A model generated the notes under the pieces. That model searched no databases and was not told where the DNA came from. It saw only the letters and a list, made by a program, of their open reading frames with translations. A stretch of 64,000 bases of DNA from an uncultured Candidatus Melainabacteria bacterium (GTDB lineage: Bacteria; Cyanobacteriota; Vampirovibrionia; Gastranaerophilales; Gastranaerophilaceae): the NCBI GenBank assembly GCA_934754425.1, contig CAKVIN010000009.1, positions 1-64,000 of the forward strand. The letters run 5' to 3'. The position numbers were made by a program, and so were the translations under genes. Below are positions 1 through 7,308 of the stretch, piece by piece. The stretch's first letter is position 1; every line of letters starts with the position of its first letter.

Positions 1-15
1 CAATCATAATGCCTA

Positions 16-60
16 ACGGGACGGGACGGGACGGGACGGGACGGGACGGGACGGGACGGA
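16..60. repeat. ACGGG pentanucleotide tandem array
   Basis: Eight perfect ACGGG units are followed by a ninth degenerate unit (ACGGA). The G-rich strand has regular GGG runs two bases apart, which is G-quadruplex-compatible. It lies about 85-125 bases upstream of the first gene's start, outside the coding region, so unit gain or loss would change promoter-proximal spacing rather than reading frame. Confidence 0.95.
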
Positions 61-143
61 CCTAATTGTGTTTTTAATTGTCAATTTTTAAAAATAAAGT
101 GTTTTTTTTTATAAATGTAAACACAAATAAAGGAGTAGAGAGA

Positions 144-1085
144 ATGACAAAAATCGAACAAAAATTTCAAGTAGCAGCAAATTCAAAAATTGGTGATATT
201 TATGGAAAATTGAATTCTGTACAAAAACAAACAGTATCTTTGTTTGATACTGATAGAAATGGCAGGCTTGATGCAAAAGAAGCAAAAGCTTTTAATTCAA
301 CAGTATTTGCGGAAAAAGAGGATAGAATTGATTGTTGGTTGCAATTAAAAAGTGGTAAGAAAACAAAAACGACTGTTATGAAAAAGGATATTGATACTAC
401 GGTTTTGGATTTAGAAAAAAAAGAAATTGAAACAAAAAAAATTGGTAATAAAAAAGTACACTATGTACAAGATACGCTTGCACCAAGAAATTCAGAGTCA
501 TATAACGAGATAATAAAGAATAAAATAGCAGAAAGCTATCCTGATTTGAAGTTGGTTAAAACTTATAAAAATGGTAATCAAAAATATGCTCGTGAAGTTT
601 ACTGTACAAACAGCCAAAAATCTTATGATATGATATGTGAAAACTATGTTATATTAAATTCATTTGGAGATATTGTTGAGCAATCAGAAGTAATTATATA
701 TGGAGAAAGTGATTATTTTGGCGGACGTACTCTTACTAAAGATGGAAAAACAACAGAGTATTATGATAAAAAAAATAAGAAATATGGAGAAATTGTAAAA
801 ACAGGAAATAAAGAGCTATATAAAAATGAAAATGGTAAATTATTATATAGCAAAGTTACTGAAGATGAACACAATTATGTTTATTATGATGCAAACAACA
901 CACCAATGTATAAAATACAATATTTAACATCAGAACCATATGCAATATGTACATATTTAGATAAAAATGGAAATCCTAAAAATAAGGTACGAGCATTTGT
1001 TCCTGCACAAGCTTGTTCTTTTGCAGAAGATATGTTTAAAGTTCCAGCAAAAAATCCTGTAGAAAATGGTACATTGGTATTGTAA
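144..1085 (+). CDS. EF-hand protein of unknown function
   Basis: Predicted 313-residue protein. The start is placed at 144 because AAAGGAG lies eight bases upstream; an in-frame ATG at 78 would add 22 residues without a ribosome site. Residues 35-46 form a canonical EF-hand loop (D35, D37, N39, G40, L42, E46), so one Ca2+ site is likely. The C-terminal two thirds contains Lys/Asn/Tyr-rich, beta-hairpin-like segments with YYD/YKN-type motifs. No signal peptide is seen at this start. It is monocistronic: a hairpin follows at 1109 and the next gene is convergent. The function is not recognised; Ca2+ binding is inferred from the loop only. A TAAAGTGT motif at 95-102, followed by a T-run and AT-rich sequence, may be a diverged promoter. 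Confidence 0.8.
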   Translation: MTKIEQKFQVAANSKIGDIYGKLNSVQKQTVSLFDTDRNGRLDAKEAKAFNSTVFAEKEDRIDCWLQLKSGKKTKTTVMKKDIDTTVLDLEKKEIETKKIGNKKVHYVQDTLAPRNSESYNEIIKNKIAESYPDLKLVKTYKNGNQKYAREVYCTNSQKSYDMICENYVILNSFGDIVEQSEVIIYGESDYFGGRTLTKDGKTTEYYDKKNKKYGEIVKTGNKELYKNENGKLLYSKVTEDEHNYVYYDANNTPMYKIQYLTSEPYAICTYLDKNGNPKNKVRAFVPAQACSFAEDMFKVPAKNPVENGTLVL

Positions 1086-1108
1086 TTATATAGTTTGTTA
1101 AAAATGTG

Positions 1109-1138
1109 TCGTGTTTGAGATATTTATATCAAACACGA
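1109..1138 (+). terminator. Hairpin after EF-hand gene
   Basis: A perfect 10-bp stem, TCGTGTTTGA / TCAAACACGA, lies 23 bases after the stop at 1085. The T-tract is weak. The stem resembles the hairpins at 19351 and 19746, so it may be a repeat-family member acting as a terminator. Confidence 0.55.
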
Positions 1139-1330
1139 TATGTTTTATAATGAGTTTAACAACTTAGTGTTGCAGTTGTTTCATAAAACTCATCCCTTCT
1201 TTTTATGGTTAAGATTTGTAACAAAGAATTTTTTGTTTGAAATTGATGATAAATAAATGTTTTTATATATACATAGAGAGTATAAAAGACATTAACAAAA
1301 GTTAGAAAATACGAGAGAGAAAGAGAAATT

Positions 1331-1365
1331 AAAAATCCCTTCTTCAAAAGAAGGGACTTTTTATT
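1331..1365. terminator. Bidirectional terminator downstream of aroQ
   Basis: A 9-bp stem, TCCCTTCTT / AAGAAGGGA (1336-1344 and 1348-1356), has a 3-base loop and T/A tracts on both sides. It can terminate the minus-strand aroQ transcript and anything read from the left. Confidence 0.8.
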
Positions 1366-1370
1366 AAAAA

Positions 1371-1808
1371 TTAGGCTTGTTTTAGATAATTTACCAGACC
1401 TTCTAGTGCAAGCGTGTAACTTTGTTCCTTGAAACCTACAACTTGACCTATGCAAACTGCGGATAAGAAAGAATTATGACGAAATTCTTCACGAGCGTGA
1501 ATATTCGTCATATGAACTTCAACTGTCGGAATGCTTACTGCAGCGATAGCATCTCTAATTACAACGCTTGTGTGAGTATAACCGCCGGCATTTATAATAA
1601 TTCCATCATAAATATCTTTTGCGGCTTGGATTTTGTCAACAATGTTGCCTTCGTGGTTATCTTGAAAGACATCGACATCAGCTCCAAGTTCTTTACCACG
1701 GGAAATGATTGAATTCTCAATGTTTTTTAGAGTGGTTGAACCATATTTTTCCGGTTCTCTTGAACCAAGCATATTTAAGTTTGCACCATTGATAAGTAAA
1801 ATTTTCAT
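1371..1808 (-). CDS. aroQ: 3-dehydroquinate dehydratase, type II
   Basis: Predicted 145-residue cytosolic enzyme converting 3-dehydroquinate to 3-dehydroshikimate in the shikimate pathway. The family signatures are present in order: NGANLNMLG with REPEKYG (the catalytic Tyr on the lid loop) near the N-terminus, then NAGGYTHTS, then EVHMTNIHAREEFRHNS carrying the catalytic His. The length matches the usual dodecameric enzyme. The start is set at the MKILLING methionine with GGTGAT just upstream; an ATG four codons earlier is possible. NAGG replaces the usual NPGA/NPGG, a mild substitution. It stands alone, with no other shikimate gene nearby. Confidence 0.96.
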   Translation of the reverse strand: MKILLINGANLNMLGSREPEKYGSTTLKNIENSIISRGKELGADVDVFQDNHEGNIVDKIQAAKDIYDGIIINAGGYTHTSVVIRDAIAAVSIPTVEVHMTNIHAREEFRHNSFLSAVCIGQVVGFKEQSYTLALEGLVNYLKQA

Positions 1809-1929
1809 AATTATCACCATGTATTTTGTTAAGTTCGTAGAAGTTTTTATGTTAGAGCAATTCTCTTTAACATATTCACTTATATTAATATTTAGTATAC
1901 AATAGTAAAAAGAAGAATGCGAGGAAAAA

Positions 1930-2253
1930 ATGATTAATAAACGATGGTATGATAAAGATCCTATTTTAAAAGAAGCTTTAGAATTATTGAGATTATCTCC
2001 TGATACTACTAAAAACGAAGCAGCTGAATTTATGTTACAGTTGCAAGAACAAGTTGCAGGAGAAGTTATTGAACACGTTTATGACATTATTAATACTTAC
2101 CAAGGTAAAGGTAATCGTTGGTATGACAGCGATCCTATGATGCTTAAAGCTGTTGAACTTTTAAGAAATGCTCCTCCAAAAATTCAAAGAGTTGCTGCTT
2201 TAAAGCTTCTTATTGCATTGGAACAAAAAAGCTTTGAAGGAGTTGAAATATAA
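1930..2253 (+). CDS. Small protein with internal RWYDxDP duplication
   Basis: 107-residue protein of unknown function. It consists of two copies of a helical module: residues 5-22 (RWYDKDPILKEALELLR) and about 63-80 (RWYDSDPMMLKAVELLR). Each is followed by a Pro and an amphipathic helix, so it is a tandem-duplicated, probably all-alpha protein. GCGAGG precedes the ATG. The stop is two bases before folE2, so the two are almost certainly co-transcribed, and a role linked to folate or translationally coupled metabolism is possible but unproven. TATACA at 1896-1901 may be the -10 of the pair. Confidence 0.8.
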   Translation: MINKRWYDKDPILKEALELLRLSPDTTKNEAAEFMLQLQEQVAGEVIEHVYDIINTYQGKGNRWYDSDPMMLKAVELLRNAPPKIQRVAALKLLIALEQKSFEGVEI

Positions 2254-2255
2254 TA

Positions 2256-3047
2256 ATGAAAGATGTTCAAAACCAGTCTGATACAAGAGGCGTAGAAATT
2301 CAAAAAGTTGGTATTAAAGGTATTGAAATGCCTTTGATTATTCAGAGAAAGGATGCAGAGGATATTGTAATTTATTCATCTGCTACAGCCGGTGTGACTT
2401 TGCCTGCGCATTATAAAGGCACACATATGTCGAGATTTGTGGAAGTTTTGAATGAATGGCGAAGCAAAAATACTCTGGGAGTTGATATAAAAGGATGCGT
2501 AGAAGCAATTGTAAAAAAATTGGATGCAAAATGCGGATATTTGAAATTTGATTTTAAATATTTTATTAATAAAAAAGCTCCTGTAACTGAAATTTCGGCT
2601 CCGATGTGTTATGACTGTTCTTTTGAGGGTATTCTTGATAACTATGGTGAAGAAGATGAGGAATATCGTTTCTTTTTAGGAGTAAAAGTTCCTGTAACAA
2701 CGCTTTGTCCTTGTTCAAAAGAAATTTCCGATTATGGAGCACATAATCAAAGAGCAATTGTTTCTGTTAAAATAACTTATCCAGAGGATGAGCATATTTG
2801 GTTGGAAGATTTGGTTAAGAGCATTGAAAATTGTGCTTCTTGTGAGCTTTATCCACTTTTGAAAAGAGAAGATGAAAAATATGTTACAGAAAGAGCTTAC
2901 AATAATCCAAAATTCGTGGAAGATGTTTTACGTGATGTTGTTTTGATGCTTCGAAACAATGATGTTGTTGATTCTTTTGAAGTCGAGTGTGAGTCTTTAG
3001 AAAGTATACATAATCATTCTGCTTGGGCTTATCAAAAAGAAGGATAA
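2256..3047 (+). CDS. folE2: GTP cyclohydrolase FolE2 (type IB)
   Basis: 263-residue enzyme predicted to convert GTP to 7,8-dihydroneopterin triphosphate, the first step of tetrahydrofolate (and, where present, queuosine-type) synthesis. The diagnostic block VTTLCPCSKEIS followed by YGAHNQR is at residues 147-166, with the metal-binding/catalytic Cys at 151. A further conserved segment (PVTEISAPMCYDCSFEG) lies at 109-125. FolE2 is the metal-promiscuous alternative to zinc-dependent FolE, often kept by organisms facing zinc limitation. It is the second gene of a two-gene unit with the RWYD-repeat protein. No zinc-regulator site was identified upstream. Confidence 0.95.
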   Translation: MKDVQNQSDTRGVEIQKVGIKGIEMPLIIQRKDAEDIVIYSSATAGVTLPAHYKGTHMSRFVEVLNEWRSKNTLGVDIKGCVEAIVKKLDAKCGYLKFDFKYFINKKAPVTEISAPMCYDCSFEGILDNYGEEDEEYRFFLGVKVPVTTLCPCSKEISDYGAHNQRAIVSVKITYPEDEHIWLEDLVKSIENCASCELYPLLKREDEKYVTERAYNNPKFVEDVLRDVVLMLRNNDVVDSFEVECESLESIHNHSAWAYQKEG

Positions 3048-3082
3048 AGTATAATTTTTTAAGCAAAATTTATAACAAATTC

Positions 3083-3111
3083 TTGTAATTGTGATGTTAT
3101 AGGAATATAAT
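3083..3111 (+). promoter_or_regulatory. Sigma-70-type promoter of the GHL10 gene
   Basis: TTGTAA, a 17-base spacer and a perfect TATAAT, about 22 bases before the start at 3134. Confidence 0.7.
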
Positions 3112-3133
3112 GTGTACGAGAGGATAGTCATAA

Positions 3134-4945
3134 ATGAAGAGCAAGGTTTGGGCATTAATAATTTTAACAATTTTTATGACATTTAATGTCGTTTTTGCTC
3201 AAAATGTTTATGCACCTTATCAACCTCAACAAAATGAAATAATTTTTAACCAATCTATATACAAAATTGATGTGATTGATCCAAAAGTTTCAACCAACCA
3301 AAAAGGAATTAATTATCCGGGGCTTCGTGGTGCAAATCAGCTAGTAGTTTATACTCCAGCTTTCGGGTATAGGACAAATACTAATGAATTTGGGACTGAA
3401 GCCATTGTTACCGGCGATACCGTGACATCTTTGAGTGGAGCGGATTCACTTATTCCAGCAAATGGTTTTGTAATAAGCGGGCATGGTAAAGCTAAAAAAT
3501 GGATTAACGAAAATGTAATGATAGGGACTAAAATCTCTATTGATATGGATAAAAAGATTATTACTTCGTATATGACTTCTGATACTTTTTTATACTCGGC
3601 ACGTGAAAGAATAAAAGAAGTTCAGAATATGATGTTGTATTATGTTCAAAATAATGCAAATTATAATTCTAAAAGAACTGAGCTAAATATTGTTAAAGCG
3701 AATGATTTTATAAATAAAGCTCAAAAATATAGTGAAGATTCTCAAAAATATGCTTCTCGAGCAATAGAGTTTGCAAATCTTGCGATGTCTACAGTAATAC
3801 CTTATGATTCTAATGAGTTAAAAGGGGTTTGGATTAGACCGACATTTTACTCTGAAAAAGAAATTGTTACGACATTAGATAGGTTAGCTCAATCCGGTAT
3901 TAATAATATATTTTTAGAAACTTATTATCACGGCAAAACTATTTTTCCATCACAGACGATGACTAAATATGGTTTTATACGTCAAAATGAAGATTTTTGC
4001 GGATTTGACCCTCTTAGAATTTGGATTAATGAAGCGCATAAACGTGGAATAAAGGTAAATATTTGGTTTGAAACATTTTATGTAGGTAATAAACCACCGG
4101 AAACAAACGCTGAATATATTTTGGCTAAAAAACCTGCTTGGGCAAATTGTAAAAAGATGAATGCTGATGCAGATTTTATAGACTATTCTGTTTCAGAGCA
4201 CAATGGTTATTTTATAGATCCGGCTAATCCGGAAGTTCAAAATTTCTTATATGAATTATTGGGCGAAATTATCACATGTTATAAACCTGACGGAATTAAT
4301 CTTGATTATATCAGATATCCACAATCGTTAGATCCGAGTTATTCTACCTATGATATGTCGAATTGGGGATATACGAAATACGCTCGCAATGAATTCAAAA
4401 ATATGTATGGTGTAGACCCGATAGAATTAAAAACCAGTGACCCACTGTGGTATCAATGGAAATTTTATCGTTGCAATAAGGTTACAAATTTTGTACGTCG
4501 TGTAAGTATTTTGTGTAGATATAATAATATTGCAATAACAACTGTAATATTCCCAAATCGTGCAGCAGCAATGGATACAAAAATGCAGGATTGGCGAACT
4601 TGGTCTATGAATAATTTTGTAGATGGATTTACTCCGCTATTTTTGACTTGTGATGATAAAACCGCAACAAGTTTAATGGGTGAGGTATTGAGAAATAAAT
4701 CTGCAAGTACAAAACTTTATGCAGGTTTGTTTGTGACATTTATGAACGGTGCTACTTCTGATTTGATTAAGCAAATCCATGCAGCTAGAAAATATTCTTT
4801 AAGTGGGGTTATAATATTTGATTATGCTCATTTGAAGGATGATTATGTTAATGTTTTAACAGAAAGTGTGTTTAAACAGGATTCTAAAGCAGATATTAGT
4901 ATTCCGGGCTCTTCACAGGTAAGAGGTAAGAAACGTGGCAGATGA
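3134..4945 (+). CDS. Secreted GHL10-family glycoside hydrolase-like protein
   Basis: 603 residues with a clear Sec signal peptide (about residues 1-22, ending VFAQN). An N-terminal beta-rich region (about 35-135) carries FGTEAIV and IPANGFVISGHG motifs. A TIM-barrel-like domain (about 228-560) begins LKGVWIRP and contains DGINLDYIRYP, the hallmark of the DUF187/GHL10 (YngK-like) family. The family is thought to act on polysaccharide or peptidoglycan-like glycans in the periplasm or outside the cell; the substrate here is unknown. It ends in a basic tail (RGKKRGR) overlapping the next gene by 11 bases, so the two are translationally coupled. Confidence 0.85.
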   Translation: MKSKVWALIILTIFMTFNVVFAQNVYAPYQPQQNEIIFNQSIYKIDVIDPKVSTNQKGINYPGLRGANQLVVYTPAFGYRTNTNEFGTEAIVTGDTVTSLSGADSLIPANGFVISGHGKAKKWINENVMIGTKISIDMDKKIITSYMTSDTFLYSARERIKEVQNMMLYYVQNNANYNSKRTELNIVKANDFINKAQKYSEDSQKYASRAIEFANLAMSTVIPYDSNELKGVWIRPTFYSEKEIVTTLDRLAQSGINNIFLETYYHGKTIFPSQTMTKYGFIRQNEDFCGFDPLRIWINEAHKRGIKVNIWFETFYVGNKPPETNAEYILAKKPAWANCKKMNADADFIDYSVSEHNGYFIDPANPEVQNFLYELLGEIITCYKPDGINLDYIRYPQSLDPSYSTYDMSNWGYTKYARNEFKNMYGVDPIELKTSDPLWYQWKFYRCNKVTNFVRRVSILCRYNNIAITTVIFPNRAAAMDTKMQDWRTWSMNNFVDGFTPLFLTCDDKTATSLMGEVLRNKSASTKLYAGLFVTFMNGATSDLIKQIHAARKYSLSGVIIFDYAHLKDDYVNVLTESVFKQDSKADISIPGSSQVRGKKRGR

Positions 4946-5129
4946 AGAAAAATCAACAACAAAACGAGCTTTTTTAGGAATTTGGTTTGATTGCTGTAAT
5001 ACTTATGGCAGAATTTACAAAAATGCTCAAGGTACTGCATATACAGGAAGATGTCCAAGATGTTTGCGGCCGGTGACAGTGAGAATTGGCGGTGGTGGGA
5101 CTAATCAAAGATTTTTCCGTGGCAGCTAG
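4935..5129 (+). CDS. Small zinc-ribbon-like protein
   Basis: 64 residues starting at GTG, with GAGG a few bases upstream inside the preceding gene. Cys20-Cys21 and Cys40-x-x-Cys43 (CPRC) could form a four-Cys metal site. The remainder is Gly/Arg-rich (IGGGGTNQRFF), suggesting a nucleic-acid-binding or regulatory role. It overlaps the end of the GHL10-type gene. The exact family is not recognised. Confidence 0.65.
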   Translation: MADEEKSTTKRAFLGIWFDCCNTYGRIYKNAQGTAYTGRCPRCLRPVTVRIGGGGTNQRFFRGS

Positions 5130-5170
5130 TTATTGAATGAAATTTTTAGTTTTATAGAAAGAGGTTTTAT

Positions 5171-6409
5171 ATGACATTAGATAAATTGAGAAAAGAAAAC
5201 GAAGTTTTAGATATATTTTGTAATTTGGTTTCAATTCCATCACCATCTTTGAAGGAAGAGAAAGTTTCAGCTTGGATTTTGGATTTTTGCAAAAAAAATA
5301 ATATTGATGCCAAATTGGATAATTACGGTAATGTTTATATCTATGTTCCGGCAACTGATGGATCAAAAGAGCCAATAATGTTGTCTTCTCATATGGATGT
5401 TGTCGGTGACGACAGTCCTGTGAATATTTATCTTGATGGAGATTTTATAAAAGCAGAAGGCAGAACTCTTGGTGCTGATGACAAAGTCGGTGTCGCTTGT
5501 GCTTTAAAGTTAGCAAAAGATATTAAATCCGGTCTTGTTGATGCAAAAGGTGGATTAGAAATTACATTTACAAGAGATGAAGAAACCGGCATGAGTGGTA
5601 TTGAACATGTTGAGTTTGATAAAATTAAATCAAAATATGTTTTGGTTTGTGATGCGGATAAATTGGGTCAGTTGCAGATTTCTGGAGCAAGTTATACAAA
5701 TGCAAAGATTACTGTAAGAGGTTTAAAAGGCGGACATTCAGGAATTGATATTGGTGATAAAACAAGATTGAACGCTGCTAAAATGATTACGGAATTGTTG
5801 GCAGAATTTCCTCAAGGGGCTTATTATACTGATAAAACAGGGGTTATAACTTCTTGTAATCTTGGTGCAGTGGTAGCCGGTGGAATTCAGAATTCAGTAG
5901 CTTCGATTGTGGAAAAAGGTATTAAAACAAATGATTATATTACTGAAATTATGAGAAAGACTTCTACAAATATCATTAACACTTTGGGTATGGCTTCTTA
6001 TTCAATTAGAAGTGCTAGTGTAGAAAAAGAAGAAGAATTAAAAGCTTTGATGAAATCTATTGTTGATAAATTTAATAAAAAGTATGAAGGTTTAGCTGAA
6101 GCAAATATTGAGTTTGAAGTTCATTTGTTGGCATTCGAAAAAGCTGATGATGATAGAATTGAAATTGCGCATACAAAAGCTTGTGAAAGAGCCGGTATAA
6201 AAAATGATATTTCATCATTCCACGCTGGAGCAGAAACTCATATTTATTGTCATAACAAAAATTCTAAGGGTGAAACATTTATGCCATCGTTGTTGGGCTT
6301 GGCAGATGTTTATAATATGCATTCAGCAGCAGAAAAAGTTGATTATAAGAGTTTGATAAAAGGATATGAGGTTATAAAGAATACTTTTGAAGAATTTAAT
6401 AATATTTAA
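5171..6409 (+). CDS. M20-family metallopeptidase, PepT-like
   Basis: 412-residue cytosolic di-zinc aminopeptidase-type enzyme, probably a tripeptidase-like exopeptidase. Likely metal ligands and catalytic residues: His74 in SSHMD, Asp103 in GADDK, Glu137/Glu138 in RDEETG, Asp161/Asp163 in VCDAD, and a late His in FHAGAETH. The segment RGLKGGHSGID is the dimerisation (lid) domain signature. The length is typical of PepT/PepT2. Its own ribosome site is AGAGG at 5160. It lies downstream of a secreted glycosidase gene with no evidence of functional coupling. Confidence 0.9.
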   Translation: MTLDKLRKENEVLDIFCNLVSIPSPSLKEEKVSAWILDFCKKNNIDAKLDNYGNVYIYVPATDGSKEPIMLSSHMDVVGDDSPVNIYLDGDFIKAEGRTLGADDKVGVACALKLAKDIKSGLVDAKGGLEITFTRDEETGMSGIEHVEFDKIKSKYVLVCDADKLGQLQISGASYTNAKITVRGLKGGHSGIDIGDKTRLNAAKMITELLAEFPQGAYYTDKTGVITSCNLGAVVAGGIQNSVASIVEKGIKTNDYITEIMRKTSTNIINTLGMASYSIRSASVEKEEELKALMKSIVDKFNKKYEGLAEANIEFEVHLLAFEKADDDRIEIAHTKACERAGIKNDISSFHAGAETHIYCHNKNSKGETFMPSLLGLADVYNMHSAAEKVDYKSLIKGYEVIKNTFEEFNNI

Positions 6410-6489
6410 TTTTTTTGTAAAGTTTTCTTAATAAAATAGCAATAATTGATGTTTAGTTGTTTTTTATATCGTGAAAGGTGGATAAAATT

Positions 6490-6690
6490 ATGATAGATGC
6501 TGTAAAAAATGTTAATCCATGGCGATTAAGCAAGCCAATTCAGGCTACAAGCAAAAAAATTCAATCTAGACCATACGCTGAAAATTATTTTATGGAAAGA
6601 TTATCTTTGGCAAATGATACTTCGGTAAAACAAAATGGTGGCTGTTTGTCTAAGTTGTGGAATTCAATTAAAAATATATTTAAACATTAA
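6490..6690 (+). CDS. Small basic protein of unknown function
   Basis: 66 residues, start chosen at ATG 6490 because GAAAGGTG lies nine bases upstream; a GTG at 6478 overlaps that site. It has Ser/Lys-rich sequence and a C-terminal aromatic/basic helix (LSKLWNSIKNIFKH). No signal peptide or known domain. It is flanked downstream by a strong terminator, so it is a stand-alone unit. Its upstream region carries the AGCAAT...TTTAGTTGTTTTTT motif that resembles the one before the 5'-nucleotidase-like gene. Confidence 0.55.
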   Translation: MIDAVKNVNPWRLSKPIQATSKKIQSRPYAENYFMERLSLANDTSVKQNGGCLSKLWNSIKNIFKH

Positions 6691-6718
6691 ATATGTAAAT
6701 ATGCGAGAAATATTAGCA

Positions 6719-6748
6719 AAAAAATGGACTTTTTACAGTCCATTTTTT
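6719..6748 (+). terminator. Rho-independent terminator
   Basis: AAAAAATGGACT / AGTCCATTTTTT, a 12-bp stem with a 6-base loop ending in a T-run, downstream of the small gene ending at 6690. Confidence 0.85.
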
Positions 6749-6790
6749 GTTTATTGAAGTTTTATTAAAATATTTATAAATGCATTAAAA

Positions 6791-6819
6791 AAAAGAAGCT
6801 AAACAGCTTCTTTTTTTTT
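6791..6819. terminator. Bidirectional terminator downstream of rpmE
   Basis: GAAGCT / AGCTTC stem (6795-6800, 6805-6810) with AAAC loop, flanked by A-runs and a nine-base T-run. It serves the minus-strand rpmE. Confidence 0.85.
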
Positions 6820-6839
6820 GTAAAATCTTAACGAAACTA

Positions 6840-7040
6840 TTATTTTTGTCCGTAGCGTTTTTTGAATCTTTCAACACGTCCTTCAGAGTCAAGAATTTTT
6901 TGTTGACCTGTGTAGAATGGGTGGCAGTTAGAACAAATTTCAACTGTAAGACCGTCTACTACTGAACCTGTTTCAATTTCGTTACCACAAACACATTTGA
7001 TAACAGTTTTTTTATAATCTGGATGGATTCCGTTTTTCAT
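6840..7040 (-). CDS. rpmE: 50S ribosomal protein L31, zinc-binding form
   Basis: 66 residues. L31 sits at the central protuberance of the large subunit and contacts the 30S head. The zinc-type signature is intact: Cys16-x-Cys18 and Cys36-x-x-Cys39 (ICSNCHPFYTG), followed by RVERFKKRYG. The start is placed at MKNGIHPDY, preceded by AAGG, rather than the in-frame ATG eight codons upstream. It is a single-gene unit with its own terminator. The presence of FolE2 together with a Cys-plus L31 means there is no simple zinc-sparing signature in this window. Confidence 0.96.
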   Translation of the reverse strand: MKNGIHPDYKKTVIKCVCGNEIETGSVVDGLTVEICSNCHPFYTGQQKILDSEGRVERFKKRYGQK

Positions 7041-7185
7041 TTTTAACCTTCTTTCTTTATTCAAGATTCCAAACTTGAATTATCCGACCAATTTCATTTT
7101 ATTCTGCTAAAAAATATTTTTCAAGTTGCTATTTAGATTTATTAAAAAATTGAAACATAAAGACTTAGCAATAGTGTTTTTATTA

Positions 7186-7308
7186 TTAACTAATCATTCC
7201 TTGAATATCATCAACGAATTCTTTTACGTCAGTTACAACGCTTCTTGAGTATTTGTTATAAAAATTTGAAGCTTGTTTTTTTGCAAAATCAAAAAGTTCT
7301 GAACGAGA
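7186..7308 (-). pseudogene. Duplicated 3' fragment of the EF-hand gene
   Basis: These 41 codons encode SRSELFDFAKKQASNFYNKY then SRSVVTDVKEFVDDIQGMIS and a TAA stop. They are nearly identical to the last 40 residues of the EF-hand protein at 9519-10019 (two residue differences). The fragment starts immediately after the TAA of the metalloprotease-like gene and in the same frame. It has no start codon or ribosome site. It looks like a recombination scar; stop-codon readthrough would fuse it to the protein upstream. Confidence 0.85.

Noticed and set aside
78..143. In-frame ATG at 78 extending the first protein by 22 residues
   Set aside because: No ribosome site at 78; AAAGGAG sits correctly before ATG 144, and the sequence between is AT-rich promoter-like DNA.
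1156..1455. 99-codon minus-strand frame overlapping aroQ's end
   Set aside because: It crosses the aroQ terminator and has no ribosome site or recognisable motif.
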